This document shows, one piece after another, positions 1-20,806 of a stretch of DNA of 64,000 nt (position 1 is the first letter of the stretch; each line of letters starts with the position of its first letter). The stretch spans positions 372,001 to 436,000 of the forward strand of contig JAUPFP010000036.1 of NCBI GenBank assembly GCA_036925085.1, read 5' to 3'. The notes beneath the pieces are model-generated. The model was not told where the DNA came from. It made no database searches and saw nothing but the letters and a program-made list of their open reading frames with translations. This DNA is from Brachycybe producta (lineage: Eukaryota; Arthropoda; Diplopoda; Playtdesmida; Andrognathidae). The position numbers and the translations under genes are program-made.

Positions 1-2987
1 TAATTATTAAAAAAGAGTTTTCATAAAATACGTTGTTGGTAATGAAGATAAGTTCAGTTAGGAATGTTAATGTTGATGTGTGAGCAGCAAGCAGATTGAT
101 GAATTTGTAATGAAATCCCTTTCTGATATATCATGTTCATAATTATTACAAGAACTCTTTTTGACTTCTTGTTAATCTTGAAATGGAGATGCTTTTTCTT
201 TGTGTTTTTATAGAGAAATGGATTGACAGAAAGATAGAGAGGCTGAGTGACAAGAGAAAGTTCCAGGGTTCTTCAACTTAACTTCCTTTTCCATAAGCAA
301 TTCCAAAGAAGTACTAGTATAGGGTTCAGTTGTTGGTGGTGATGGTGATGATAAGGGTTGCAACGTGCAAGTAGCATCATCTCTTTACAACAATGTCATT
401 GTTTGCTGTTTATTTTGTAGAAGGATCTCTTCTTCTTTTTCTATTGTCGAGATGCCACTTTCAGCTTTTATATTATAGAATTTTTTTCAGGCCTTTTATC
501 TTTTTTTCTCATTTGTGATCATAGATAAAAACAAACAAATGAAAGAGAGAATGAATGTCTGAAAATGATTTATTATTGTTTTAGTTGAACTATAAATTCT
601 AGTGAGAAATATAACACCCAAGGTCCCAAACACCTTTTTTATATGTCACTTAGGCTAGGCAACACCTATTTAGTATATCAAATTGTAGATTTATAACAAG
701 GGTGCATTCGGAAATGAAAGAAAAAGCTTTTATCTGTAATAAAAAAAACCAACAGAAAACGTGTCCAGAAATCATGCAAGCGCCACCTATGATTCTGCAA
801 GAAAGCTATCATGTTATCCACTAGGGCGCCATCATTTGGAGGGGCGCCAAAATGGTGGCTTGTGAAATTAACCCCAACCCATTATGAAAAAAAATAATAT
901 ATAATGTAGTAGGTAACTAGATTATAGAATATGCGAATGTGAACGCCCACCCCAATGGTGCTGCCATCTAGGTGTAAATAGATATTCATTTTAAAACTTA
1001 TTTGCATTTACTGGGAGGGTTCAAGAGTGGCGCCGGGAGTTTACCTAGGGTGCCAAATACCCTAGTGTCGGTATTGTCTAATCTACATAACTTTGCTTTC
1101 TCGAGAAAATAACATTAATTATGGCGGACTTTAGTGTGAAGGTCAAACTGTAAAGAATGTTTCTATGTAGAGGTCATGTTTGCAAAATGCATATTACGCT
1201 TTTTATGGGTTTAATATTTTAGTGTAAAATGACAAAAACGAGGACATCCGGAAATTTCTTTCTTTTACGGAATTGTTTATAACTCTAGAAGGTGAAGTAA
1301 ATTACCCTTTTTGGAAATAGTCGTAGTTTTCTGCTGTAACCATTACATTTGATTATCTTTGATCACTTTTTCTTTTTTTTGTTGATAAAATTCAGTTTCA
1401 GGCATTTTGGAATCAGTGGTGGAGATGATGGGATTAGTGAAAAGATTTCTATGTAATGGATCCTAGAAATCTCTCTTCTGTTTGTGAGACATTTGTTTCA
1501 AAAATCACCAATTAGCAATGCAAAAAACAACAACAAAAATACACTGACTGCCATCATTAGAAGGAATTTATGTTTTAAAGGAAACAATTTGAATTGAAAT
1601 AGCTTGAAATTTGCTGCATATTAATTGGTCAATTACTGAAAAAAGTCCTTTTTTTCTATTTCTGTTTGTTGTTGGTTTGTACGGTTTGTTGTATTAAACT
1701 AAAAGAAAAGTAATCTATTATATGTTTTAAGCAAAAGTAGATTTGGATTGGATGGAAGAATAAGATGACTTATTCATGTGATACATGTTTGTCAAGTACC
1801 CAGTGTCACTATATATTCACTGTATATTCGGTTTATACTACATTCAATCAAGTAGAAATTGATGGGTTTTCCAGGTAATTTATGAAAAATAAGAAGAGTT
1901 CTGAAAATAGAAAAGAGAGAGAGAGAGACCCTTCAATAGAAAACTTATGAAAGTCGTCTTTAATATAGAAAAGAAGTTGATAAGTTGTTATTCAAGTTTC
2001 CTGACAGCTATTTTTTTTTCTGTTCAGTAAAGTCAATATTATATACATCATCATCATCATGATGATGATGTAGATGTATAGAGGAAAAAAATAAGGGAGT
2101 CAGTCATGTTTGTACAACGTGGACAGAATTTTCTTGCTTTTCTAGTTCTAAAAACATAAAAATACGTAGCGTCATCATGACATATTCACTTTTAGGTGGG
2201 GGAAGTCATTAACGGATATTTTGTACCAAAATATCCAATATTTAACATTGAGCTTCACAAAATTTCTTCATAAACTCCAAAAACCTTCAAGTTGAGAAGT
2301 GCAATTGACTAGGATAGAAATTCATGAAAGGAAAACTTTTATTATTCAACTTGAACTCTCTCAGTAAGGGTTTCAACATGAATAAATCCTAGTTCAATTG
2401 ATAATTTACTCAATAAAATAGGAGGGTTACAATGTTGAAATCTGGTTTAGACCTGGTTCAAGTGAAAATACAATTGAATTTGGACCTTGATTGAATTTCT
2501 AGATAGAACCAGGATAAAAATGGGAATTAATTATTGAACTAATCATTAATGCAACTATGATGCAATGATAATAATTGGTGTTTAATAAGTCTGTTTTAAG
2601 TTGTTAATGGTGATTTTGTTGTTCAAGTAAACATGTTATTATAATAATTTCAATAATAAATATACTTGTTGTGTTGGGGCAGAAAACCCCAGTTGGGTTG
2701 GATGTTTTAAAAATGATTCTCGGTGGAAAAGAGATACCATGGCATGGATTTATTAATTATTAATTAATTGAAGTAGTCATGAGTTTTTATTTAGCTGTGT
2801 GTCTACTTCCTTCTTGCTTCTAATAGAAAAGTGCCACTCAAGCATATTAATAGTGTTGTATGTTTATCCCCACTCGTGTGTCCTCCTCCATCCATTTCGA
2901 GTGACTGACCATAGCAGCAGCAGCAGCACTCACTGACTGACCAATGGCCATTCATTACTACTGAATCGTAAGATGAAAGTCACTTTG

Positions 2988-2988
2988 A

Positions 2989-3020
<32 letters not shown>
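2988..3020. repeat. (GAT)n microsatellite
   Basis: An uninterrupted run of about ten GAT units, seen directly. A related CAT-then-GAT inverted run lies near 2048-2070. Confidence 0.9.
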
Positions 3021-3021
<1 letters not shown>

Positions 3022-3180
3022 ATGTTGTTCTTGTTGTTACTCTGGTGATGAATCAATTTCAGCTCATGTTTTTCGTGGTTTTTTTATAATTAATTTTTCT
3101 AACTTGAGAACTTTTCACATTTTTCAACGAATTATTGACTAATTTTTTTTAAAAAAATGCGGTAAAAAAAATTCTCTCTC

Positions 3181-3462
3181 GTTATTCTGCAGTTTCAGAC
3201 TACTGTAACGGAGAAAGTGTTTTAGAAACTAGAAGAACTGAAGTATTTTTATGTTGATATTTTTCAAAATAAACTTTTTATAGTACGAATTTTTTTTTTA
3301 AAAAATATCATCTGTTTAAAGCTAGATTATCTTCAAACTGACATAAAAAAAAGCTTATTTTAAAAGATAAAAACATGAAAATACTCGTGATTGGACTGCC
3401 TTTCTAGTTTCTAAAACACTTAAGTTTCTCGTAATTTTGCTTTCCAAAGACAGAATAACCTA
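3181..3462. repeat. Foldback MITE-like repeat, copy a
   Basis: The left half reads GTTATTCTGCAGTTTCAG, then TTTTAGAAACTAGAAG and CAAAATAAACTTTTTATAG. The right half is the reverse complement, with AAGCTTATTTTAAAAG, CTAGTTTCTAAAACAC and AAAGACAGAATAACC. The two halves pair over most of their length. The same consensus recurs throughout the window. Confidence 0.8.
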
Positions 3463-4132
3463 AGTTTTGAGTGGCGGGCGGGCGCCCGTTATCTGAATGG
3501 TGAAAAATTATTTTAAAATTATTCTGAAATGTTTATTTTATTAAAGATAAATAGTTTTACCATACTAGTTTACTACTATTCTAGTTTCTAAGGGAAACTT
3601 TGAATTTTTTTTTTCACAACTTCATAGTTGGTTCAGAAAAATGGTTGAAACGCGTTAAAAAAAAAGTTAAGTTTAGATACTAGAAGGACAAATCTTGAGA
3701 AAAAAAAGTTAAGTGACCATTACATGACTTCTTTTCAATGGAGAGAAATCCATCTTGCGGTCACCTATTTAATGTCACCGTTGTTATCTTTAGAGGTAAT
3801 AGATTTAATAATAGAAGTTGGTTTCCGTTTGTTTTATTTTTTGTCATTTGGAACCGTTTGTGTGTTGAATGCAATCATCACGGAGAAAAGTGTCTTAAAA
3901 AAACAGGAAACTGTAGCAACATTATTGTGACAGTTAACAAGACACAAGATGAAATCGCACTTCCTTTTGAGTTTAGAAAAGTCCTAAGAAGAAGAAGCCC
4001 CTTTCAATGGTCCTTCTTTGTCTCAGTTGACTTGATTCAAATTCAATAGTCGAAGTAACCGGATTAGTATTTCAAGCAAAAAATGTGACATATGAACTCT
4101 CTAGATATTCTGTTCCGCATTTATGATGTTTT

Positions 4133-4406
4133 ATGAACAGCTGATTTTTGGAACTGTTTGGTTATTCTGCAGTTTTAGAAGTAACACTAAGCAGAAATGG
4201 AAAGTGTTAGAAAATACAACAGAAACTGAATCACTGAATAGGATTTTTATGTTAATATTTTTCAAAATAAACTTTTTATAGATAAAAATTTTCAAATTGA
4301 CATAAAAAGCTTAATTTAAAAATAATTATTAACATGAAAATTACTCTGAAGTGATTGAAGCTGCTACCCTTCTAGTTTCTATAACACTTTCAAATTTCTC
4401 TTTCTC
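4133..4406. repeat. Foldback repeat, copy b
   Basis: Starts at GAACAGCTGATTTTTGGAAC and TGGTTATTCTGCAG. It continues through the AATAAACTTTTTATAG centre and ends with CTTCTAGTTTCTATAACAC and a degenerate right end. It lies about 300 bp upstream of the cotransporter start codon, so it may sit in or near the promoter. Confidence 0.7.
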
Positions 4407-4708
4407 AGAGTCGTCGTTGTTTGCACTTCAAAAACCAACTTAAAGTTTGTAAATATTATTTGAAGTTTGAAAAGAAGACTGAAATGAAGGAATTTAAAAC
4501 TGCCATAAAAGTATTATCGAATAAATATTTCTAAGTTTCTAATGTGAACTCTTCTAGTTTCTAATACATTGTGACTTTCTTCTTTATAAAGTGCTTCTGA
4601 AAGGCAAAATAATAATCTACAGAGTTCTATTTACACTTGTTTCCATTTCATTTGCATATTTTGCAAATGGCTACTTAGTGAAACGTGACCTTAAGCTAAC
4701 AAGATATT

Positions 4709-13067
<8,359 letters not shown>

Positions 13068-16000
13068 GCACAGAAACGCGTACGTAAAAAATATTCTGTA
13101 TATAGCCGTCGGAAAGGTAAAATAATCCTTTTGCAAGTTTCTTGTTTTATGGTCACGATCGTTTAAAAAAATATTTGCCGAAGAAGAAGAGGGGTGGGAG
13201 AAAGAATGCACATTTGTCTTTCACTTTCCAATACTTTGGTTTTTAATTATTTCTGTTTTATTTTTCTGTGCATATTTTGTTTGCTGCTCGTTTTTATTTT
13301 TAATGTTGTTCGGACAATGTAACTTAATTTACGTATATATCATTTCGAGAGCATAATCTTTTTTAATTTATTTTGACATTTTTTTTAAAGATGCTTATGT
13401 TTTTATTTAAGTGTCTTCTTCTTCTTCTTCTTCTTGTAAATAGCAAAAATCACAGGTTTGTTTTGTGTCGTATTGTTTATGAATGAGATTTCAACAGGTC
13501 GGGTTTTCTCTCTTTCCGATTATTCTTATTTAAATTATATAAATGCTACTTAAAGAAAGGGAGCTGAGTGGTCAAGCCCGTAGTTCATTGCTTTCTGTAT
13601 ATGTATGTATGTAATGTATGTATGTGTGTCAAAATTAAGTGTTTTAATTGATAACACACATCATATTTTTATTCATTGCTTTTTTTGTGTACATAGTTGT
13701 GTATTATCTAAAGAGAAAGAGAGACAACTGAATAAGTTTCTAAAAGGATTTAATTAACTTTAGAATTCGTTAAAAAATTCACAATTTATATTGGCGTTTT
13801 ATTATAATAATATCTATGTATTAATTTTTTTTAGGGAGTGGGACAAATTATTAACGTAGAAAAATATCTGGACACTAATTAGTAAAAAAAAATGCACATT
13901 GGAAAATGTAAATTATTTTTCCAATTGGTCATTTTAGTAGGTTATAATAAATGAAGACAACTTTTTAACCAAACTTTAAATCTATAAATTTTGTTGTTGA
14001 ATGCTCAGAAGTTCTTCCTTCCTAATTAAATACCTAATCTACACCTAAGAAGTTAAATGCATTTAAATATTAAACAGGTTGTACAGAGTCCCTGTTCAGG
14101 ACGTAGAAAGTTATGTTGAATATGATATACAGAACTGTTTTCAGTTGATATAATCTGAATGTCAGTGGCATAACAAAGGGAAGACAGGCAGGAGGTGCAA
14201 ATGCCGAGATTGCCGGGATCAAGGAGCGCCAAAATGACAACTCAAGAGTAGTACACAAGAGTTAATTGTTGGACTACAAAACTTATTACTTAGTTATAAA
14301 AAAAATTGACATTTGGTTATTCTTGATCAATATTCAAATTATCCACTGAGTTAATATGCATATGTGGATTAAGTATTAGAGAAAAGTCCTATAAAAATCG
14401 CAAAAGTCCTAAAAACGGGGGAACCTCTGCCTCCATACGTTTTTATTAATAAGCACATGCTGGGGCTTTCTTTGATTTATATAGGTGAACCACTGTGAAA
14501 CACTAAAATCTGTATACATCTCTTTGTTATAGTCCCTTTCCTTTCATGCAAGTTGCACGACTGTTTTTACTAGTATTCAATAATTTTGGTGACCAACTTC
14601 TTCAGGAAAGTCTCTTGGAAGGGTCGCCATTGTATGGGCACTTTAATCCTTTACTCTCTCTTTCTTGGGATCAGGTGCTTTTTTATTTTAACTAACTGTG
14701 CCACTGCTCGATATAGTGAGTTAATTACAGTGTGGCCATTAATACTGGAAACAGGCGAATATTCATAATAAACGATCTTCAATTTGTGATAAATCTCATA
14801 ATATTATCTATGTTTTCATACTTTATTGGTCACCCTGTATATTTTTTTCTTTATGTCGCAATATAATTCAATTCAGTACACCTGCAATCAGCTTAAAAGC
14901 CATGTGGCAGGGGGGGGGGATTTCTCCCAATCACATATCGCAATATAATTCAAGTTAGTATATCGAATTCGAAATATTGATAGTGTGTTTCAGTTTTAAT
15001 TATTAATTATTGAAGTCAATTTTAAGGTTTTTCATGTCCTCCTCTTAACTAAACTCTGTACAATTCAACTAAACACAATTAACTTAAATGCATTTAGCTC
15101 AAGTGTAGACTGGCTATAAAACCTTCGTACAAAAAAATCGTCTTGTTACAAGTTAATTAATGTGTGGCAGCTTTTATTATCACAATGATTATAGAAATTC
15201 CATAATAATCTTAAATAATATATTATACATAATAATGTGTGTTAATTTTAATTTCTTTTTAAAAACAAATAACTGTTCTGCTTTTTGTCCGTCCAGTTAA
15301 CTTTATGAGAAAAATAAATATTTAATATATTTATATGCACTAATGATGACCAAAAAAAAATTGCTTAAAGAACATTAATTTTGTTTTACACTTAATTTAA
15401 ATGTGGCCCCGTCCCCGCTTAGTTCAAATTAAAATCTTTTAAAATGTGTCACACATTGATGCTCAAAAGGAGAAAACATTAAAATTTTGTTAGATTTATT
15501 TATTAATTAGGCTTATAAATATAGTTAAGTTCATTTTTGTTAGGTTTTTAGTGTAATTGAGATCAAATCGAAACCTGGCTAGAAACGGGTTTTTTTTATA
15601 GGGCCAAGATTCCACATGCAGAAAAAAGTTGACTGAAAAAGACAATTCTCTAATTTAAATAATTCGGTTCTATTAATTTTAGCAGAATAATCAATTAACA
15701 GCATTATTGAAATTAGTTAAATGTGGGATCTTGGCTCAATAAAAAAAATCTCTGTGCTGTCATTTTTTGTTGCAAATTAATTTGCAATAAATTATTTGTA
15801 TAAGTTTGTACACAATTTATTTCAGTATGTGTTATTGTGCGAATTTGAATATTAATTAGTCTGAGATTTTAATGAAAACAGTTTATTTGGAATTCAGTTT
15901 ATTGCAAGTTGACACATTTTGAAAGTAATTCAAATAGATTAATTTAATAAGAGAAGTCGGAAATCGACACAACAGAAATTTCATTATAAAATATTTTAAG

Positions 16001-16599
16001 TTCCATTTTAATATAATTCTGATAAATATACCCCAGTAGACATTTTTTTTAATTATTGTTTAAATTTTCAGTTGTCTCTCTCTTAACAATAATTAATTAG
16101 CAGTCTTCATTAAGTCATAATTTAATTTTAAATGAAATTAATTTTTTCGTGTTATTGTGATTGGAGGCTATTTTACGAAGTTGCAGATCTTTATGGGGGG
16201 GAGGAGAGTGTACATAAATGAAGAAGTATGGCGTATATTTATGTAGAAATAATTATGAAAGTATATATTATATCTATAAATGTGTATGTGTATAATAATA
16301 ATGTGTCTTGTATTCCACTTAACCTTCAAACCCTTTAATCTTCACTTCATTATATGTGACCAAAATAGCCCTTCAAAAAAAACCCCTTTCATAATAATTC
16401 AAAATATTCATTCAAGTTCAGGTATACTCTCTCTTTCTCTCTATCTCGATTTCAACAATGGCAGCTGTATGTGAGTGATGGGATGATATATTACTCTTTT
16501 AAATTGTATTCTAATTATTAAAAAGTAGAATAGAAATTACCTATAATTGCAATGAGGCATTATAGAAACAAAATTCTTACTGCAGTTGTGTAGGTATAA

Positions 16600-17087
16600 A
16601 GGCGGGGTTTACATTGGGCAACAAAACAGAATAATGGGTGATGCAACATGGCAGAGTTGTAAAAAAAATTGAGTTTTGTTCTAAATTTTCTTTGTGTACA
16701 GTGACCACTAGTCAAAATTGAGCCACTACGTGCTCTTGACAGTGTAAACACTGTGTGACCAAGCACACAAAACTTTACAGCGAGCTCAGCCCGCAACACT
16801 TTATAATGAGTCCAGGCCACAACACTGTACAGTGAACCGAGGCCACAAGACTAAAGTGTGCCCAGCCCTCCAAGCCTACAAAGCTCCTGAGGAAGACAAA
16901 GTCCATGGGCTGTGCTTTTTCAAAAGCCTACTGAGTGCATGAGTCCTACCAGGCTCATGAAACTCACAAAATCCACAAATCTCCAAATTCCATACAATTA
17001 CCATCCTAGGCCCATGTAGGTTGTTTACTCTACAACACATGTTGTTCAATACATTAAGTACTTATGTTGCCTAGTGTAAACCCACCT
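16600..17087. mobile_element. Harbinger-type MITE with internal GC-richer repeats
   Basis: Starts AGGCGGGGTTTACATTGGGC and ends with a reverse complement reading AGGTGGGTTTACACTAGGCA. TAA flanks both ends (16597-16599 and 17088-17090). The interior holds degenerate repeats rich in CCACAA, CTCATGA and CAGGCTC, resembling the interior of the element at 19892-20605. No transposase frame is present. Confidence 0.75.
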
Positions 17088-17994
17088 TAACTCTCACTCT
17101 GGTGCATAATACTGTATTCCTATTTAATTTGTGATTATTTGAAGTTTTGAATCCTGTTTGAGAATATTGCACCAAGGATTCCATGAACCCCTTAATCATC
17201 TCGAATGATTAATTAGGGTTTTATAATCCATCATTCCACTAATTGCCAAAAAAAAATAAGTGAATTCTGTATTAAATGTATTGACATGAATGAAAATAAT
17301 AATGATGATGATGATAATGATATTGATTATATTTCTGATGAAAACATTGACCTTTTATTCAAAATATTTTCTCGTGATCGATCTCCTCTTTCTCTTTAAA
17401 TAATTATTCACTAGCTGAATTGCAGACATTTTAAAACTACAGTAGTTAAACTAATGAATGTGGTCACAATTATTACTATTAATATCTAATTAGATTCAAA
17501 GTAATTTTTTTTCATATTAAATAATAGTTAGCCCTATTGATCTCACGTCAAAATGTGAACATTATTTAGTTTATTAGTTTAATTTATCATTATGAAACAT
17601 TTAGAAGAAAAACAAAAACTAATTAAATGTGTTTTAATGATTATAATGTCTCTATTGGACTACATCAACAGTAATAATTAAAATATAAATATTACAAGTT
17701 ATATGCAAACAAAGTCTTAACACGATTTAGTTAAAATGTTTAATAATTGTTATTATTATTGTTGTTGTCACATTGTTGTAACTACAAGTTTATTATTCAA
17801 GTTCCATTATTATAAGAGATTTCTGCCGTCTTTAAAGGTGTTGCCACAGATTAACTTAAACGGTGTTAAAATATAATTGATAATTAGTAGGGTTTTGGAT
17901 GTTTATGCAATATCATGCAAATGTTTCTCAATCTGTGGCCCAAGAGCCAATTGTGAACTAACAATTCCGTTTAGTTCAACCAACAATTGTGTTT

Positions 17995-18062
17995 TTTTTT
18001 TCAATAAAAAACTGGTTAGAGGCTATAACTCTAGCCTCTGACCAGCTTTTTTTGATTAGAAA
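17995..18062. repeat. Small palindromic AGCCTC-type repeat
   Basis: CTGGTTAGAGGCTA is followed by TAGCCTCTGACCAG with a short spacer, inside AT-rich flanks. It belongs with the other GAGGCTAG palindromes of the window. Confidence 0.6.
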
Positions 18063-19299
18063 AATTATGATTGTTGTTTGCTTTAATGATTGATTTACTT
18101 CACAGCTGGCACTTGGGCTACAAATTGAGAAACATTTGCTTGATATTATTGCCTACAAATCTCAGCCCTAATAATAATTAGGTTTTACTTTTTATTTAAA
18201 TTTCAGATTTCATTTGACATTTTTTTAAAATATTAAAATTAGAATACATTTATTTTCTATTTAGTTGTTTTCTTTTAAATATTATGTTAGACTTTTTCGA
18301 TATAAAAACTTTTTTAATTGAAGTTAAGTTTTTGTTGTTGTGTCCAATCAAATCATTGATGGGGCTCAGAAGTCATTTAAAAATCAATTTAAGTGCGTAA
18401 TACTAATAATAATAATAAGAAGAAAATGGCTCATTTATGTTTGGTATAGGCTATAAGAACAATAGACAACTATATTCAATTTTTTCTATAAATATAAAAT
18501 TTAATACTTGTTGGAATTAGTGAACTTTTCATCCCATTTGTATTTATAATTTCATTTACATTGTTCAAAGTTTACATCCATTTTGCATAAACGTGTTTCA
18601 GTGTTTATTTGATATTTATAGTTAATTATGATTATTAATTAATACAAATTATTTGCTCCAATATAGTTTTTTTTTATAAATATAATTCTAAACATCTGAA
18701 AGTTGGTTAATTCTTCTATTTCATTGATATATAATTGGGATTTTTTGTTAAGTCGAGGTTTATGAAAAAAAATGACAATGTTGACTTGCCACTTTTAGGT
18801 TTTAATGTGAGCTTTTAAAAGTAAGCTATGCTTTATTTTTTATCGTGTTTTCAATATAATTAGAAATTGGGAGTAATAATTTTAATAATTAGGGAGTAAA
18901 AAAAGTACCTTTGTGTATTGAATGTTTATAAAATAGTTTCTTTAATCGATTTCTAAAGTGAAAAATAAACTCTTATTTGCTTTCAAGGTGATTGAATATG
19001 AACTTTTAAAAGTTTTCAGTGACGTCTTTTGTTGGAGATTTGTGTTTAAACAAACTTTTTATCTAATCCGAATTAGTGAGAACTCAATTGGACATTTTCA
19101 TATGGATAAATCATTTTGAGGATTTTTCAGTATCGGGTTGGATTTTTTAAAACCACATTTTTGAGGTTTTATTTCAACAGAATTTAAGGTAAATTGTTTT
19201 GTTTTTTTCAGTTCATAAATTTTAATTTCGCAATATAAAATAATGAATTTTTGTTAAATTTTATTAGGTTAATTAATTAATTAATTGTTTTCGATCGTA

Positions 19300-19533
19300 A
19301 TGGGTTCAGGAGAAGGTTGGAATCCAATCAATGCTTTAATTTGGTTTTTAATATTGGTTTTGTTGGCCATTTGGATTGCAACGTTTTGTGCTTTTTGGTA
19401 CATTCTACTTAGCATTTTTACTCCATGTATCAACAGTTTGAAGGATGTCACAGATCTTCTTATGAAAGGAATTCTATTTCCGAACACTTGTGCTGATAAT
19501 ATTGTTCATGGAAAATCTTACAGAGACATATGA
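19300..19533 (+). CDS. Small single-pass membrane protein, 77 aa, unrecognised
   Basis: An intronless frame starting ATGGGTTCAGGAGAAGG and ending in TGA. Near the N-terminus comes WNPINALIW, then a strong hydrophobic segment (about residues 12-40, rich in Leu, Ile, Trp, Phe). A C-terminal part of about 35 residues has three Cys and a mixed polar character. Frame bias and hydrophobic pattern look coding against the very AT-rich surroundings, and a TTTTTTTCAG acceptor-like site 90 bp upstream may end a 5' UTR intron. I do not recognise the family. The open frame on the opposite strand over the same bases looks like a shadow. Confidence 0.6.
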   Translation: MGSGEGWNPINALIWFLILVLLAIWIATFCAFWYILLSIFTPCINSLKDVTDLLMKGILFPNTCADNIVHGKSYRDI

Positions 19534-19888
19534 AACGGATCAAAAGTGAACTTTTCAAATTAATTTATGAAACATCAACTTCATAAGAAATGTGTCACGA
19601 TAATTTTTAGAAGAAAATCAACTGGAATGTTTGAAATTATGGGAAATTCAATTTCTTATTTGTAATAACTGCTAGAGAAAATAAAAGCTTTGCACACTTT
19701 AAACAGTTTTACGAAACATAAATGAAAACACTACTAAAGTATTTTCTTCAAAACAACAATAAGTTTATTTTAAAAGTTGACTTTTCTAGTTATTTACAAA
19801 CAGATTTTCGTTGAGTAGGCTAAATAACACTTTTAAAACCTAATGTAACAATTTTAATTCCCATTTTAAGAATTTTAAACAAGATGTC
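19534..19888. other. Short intergenic region, likely 3' UTR of the small ORF
   Basis: AT-rich. AATAAAAGCT near 19680 could serve as a polyadenylation signal for the 77-aa ORF. Nothing else was recognised. Confidence 0.45.
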
Positions 19889-19891
19889 TTA

Positions 19892-20605
19892 AGGTTTGTC
19901 CACAAAGATGCAACAAGTTGAAACATTTATGTTTCTAGCTGTTTAGATAAACATGAAACAACAAGAGAAAACAGTGTGTCCTTACCAGGAGCAACATGTT
20001 GCTGACACAAATTGTCCTGCAACTAGTTGCTCCGTGTCTCTCAAAGGTAGTGTCCATATAGGGGCAGTAAACATTTGTCAATCTGCTCAAAGGTAAATAT
20101 CCAAATGAAACAAATCAACACGACGAGACTAGTGAGAAGAAACATTCAGGGACAGTTTCTCAGGAACGTACACTTCCGACGACCATAAAAACCCATAAAT
20201 TTGAAAAGGTAAAAATTGTCAAACAATGAAAGTCTTCTAGATGCCCTGAAAAGCACTGAAATTAACTCAGGAGGGCCCAATAGATAATATGTGATTCAAT
20301 TATATACATTTGTAAAGAATCAATCCCATGAGAGAAATGATGAACACCTTCCAAACCCCTGATGCCCACGAAGCCCACCAGGCCCATGACGGCCACCAGG
20401 CCCACAAAGCCCGCCAGGCTCATGAAGCCCACCAGGCCCGTGGGCCTTTAACATAAAAATGCCAGTCCACTGGCCCATGGACTTTATGTAGGTCTCTAAC
20501 GTACAACATGAAGGTACCTTCGGAGACAAGCAACAGAACAGGTGTTGCAAATACCTGTTGAAGGTTGAAATTTCTCCACTTGTTGCATCTGTGTGTGCCA
20601 TTCCT
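19892..20605. mobile_element. Harbinger-type MITE, 714 bp, with internal tandem repeats
   Basis: Left end AGGTTTGTCCACAAAGATGC followed by AACAAG. The right end, read inward, is AGGAATGGCACACACAGATG followed by CAACAAG. TTA flanks both ends (19889-19891, 20606-20608). Between 20340 and 20480 lies a degenerate tandem array of a CCCACCAGGCCCATGA-like unit, which creates a spurious Gly-Pro-rich frame on the minus strand. Confidence 0.75.
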
Positions 20606-20806
20606 TTAAGATATTACATAGTGTTTTAAACAATACTGTGACTCTTCCTAGAGTCCTGATGTCGGAACGCTATACATGTATTTGAATACTTTACAAGCAG
20701 AAACAGGAGACCTGTGACAGAAGGACAATTACACTATACACTGCAGTGAATTCACAACCAAGTAAAAAAAAAGTCTTGTGTTTTTTTGACGTTTATTTTA
20801 TTTATT

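Larger units (their letters stand above)
1..4708. other. Gene-free AT-rich intergenic region
   Basis: No reading frame here has coding character. The stretch is AT-rich with homopolymer runs, a CAT/GAT palindromic microsatellite near 2048-2070, a GAT run near 2988-3020, and two copies of the foldback repeat described separately. Short open frames near 3724-4049 show no recognisable domain and lie between repeat copies. The K-Cl cotransporter promoter and 5' UTR probably lie in the last few hundred bases, but no core element could be fixed. Confidence 0.7.
13068..19299. other. Gene-free AT-rich intergenic region
   Basis: The KCC 3' UTR presumably occupies the first part, but no single polyadenylation signal stands out. 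The rest is AT-rich with a TTC run (13410-13436), ATGT repeats (13603-13626), a G10 run (near 14911), a direct repeat of CGCAATATAATTCAA (14855, 14938), a MITE at 16600-17087 and a small AGCCTC-type palindrome at 17995-18062. No exon or RNA gene was recognised. Confidence 0.65.

Noticed and set aside
3724-4049. Two overlapping short frames between foldback copies
   Set aside because: No recognisable domain, no splice partners, AT-rich composition of noncoding DNA.
20320-20601. Minus-strand Gly-Pro-rich, collagen-like open frame
   Set aside because: It is produced by a short tandem repeat inside a MITE; no signal peptide, splice context or regular Gly-X-Y register.
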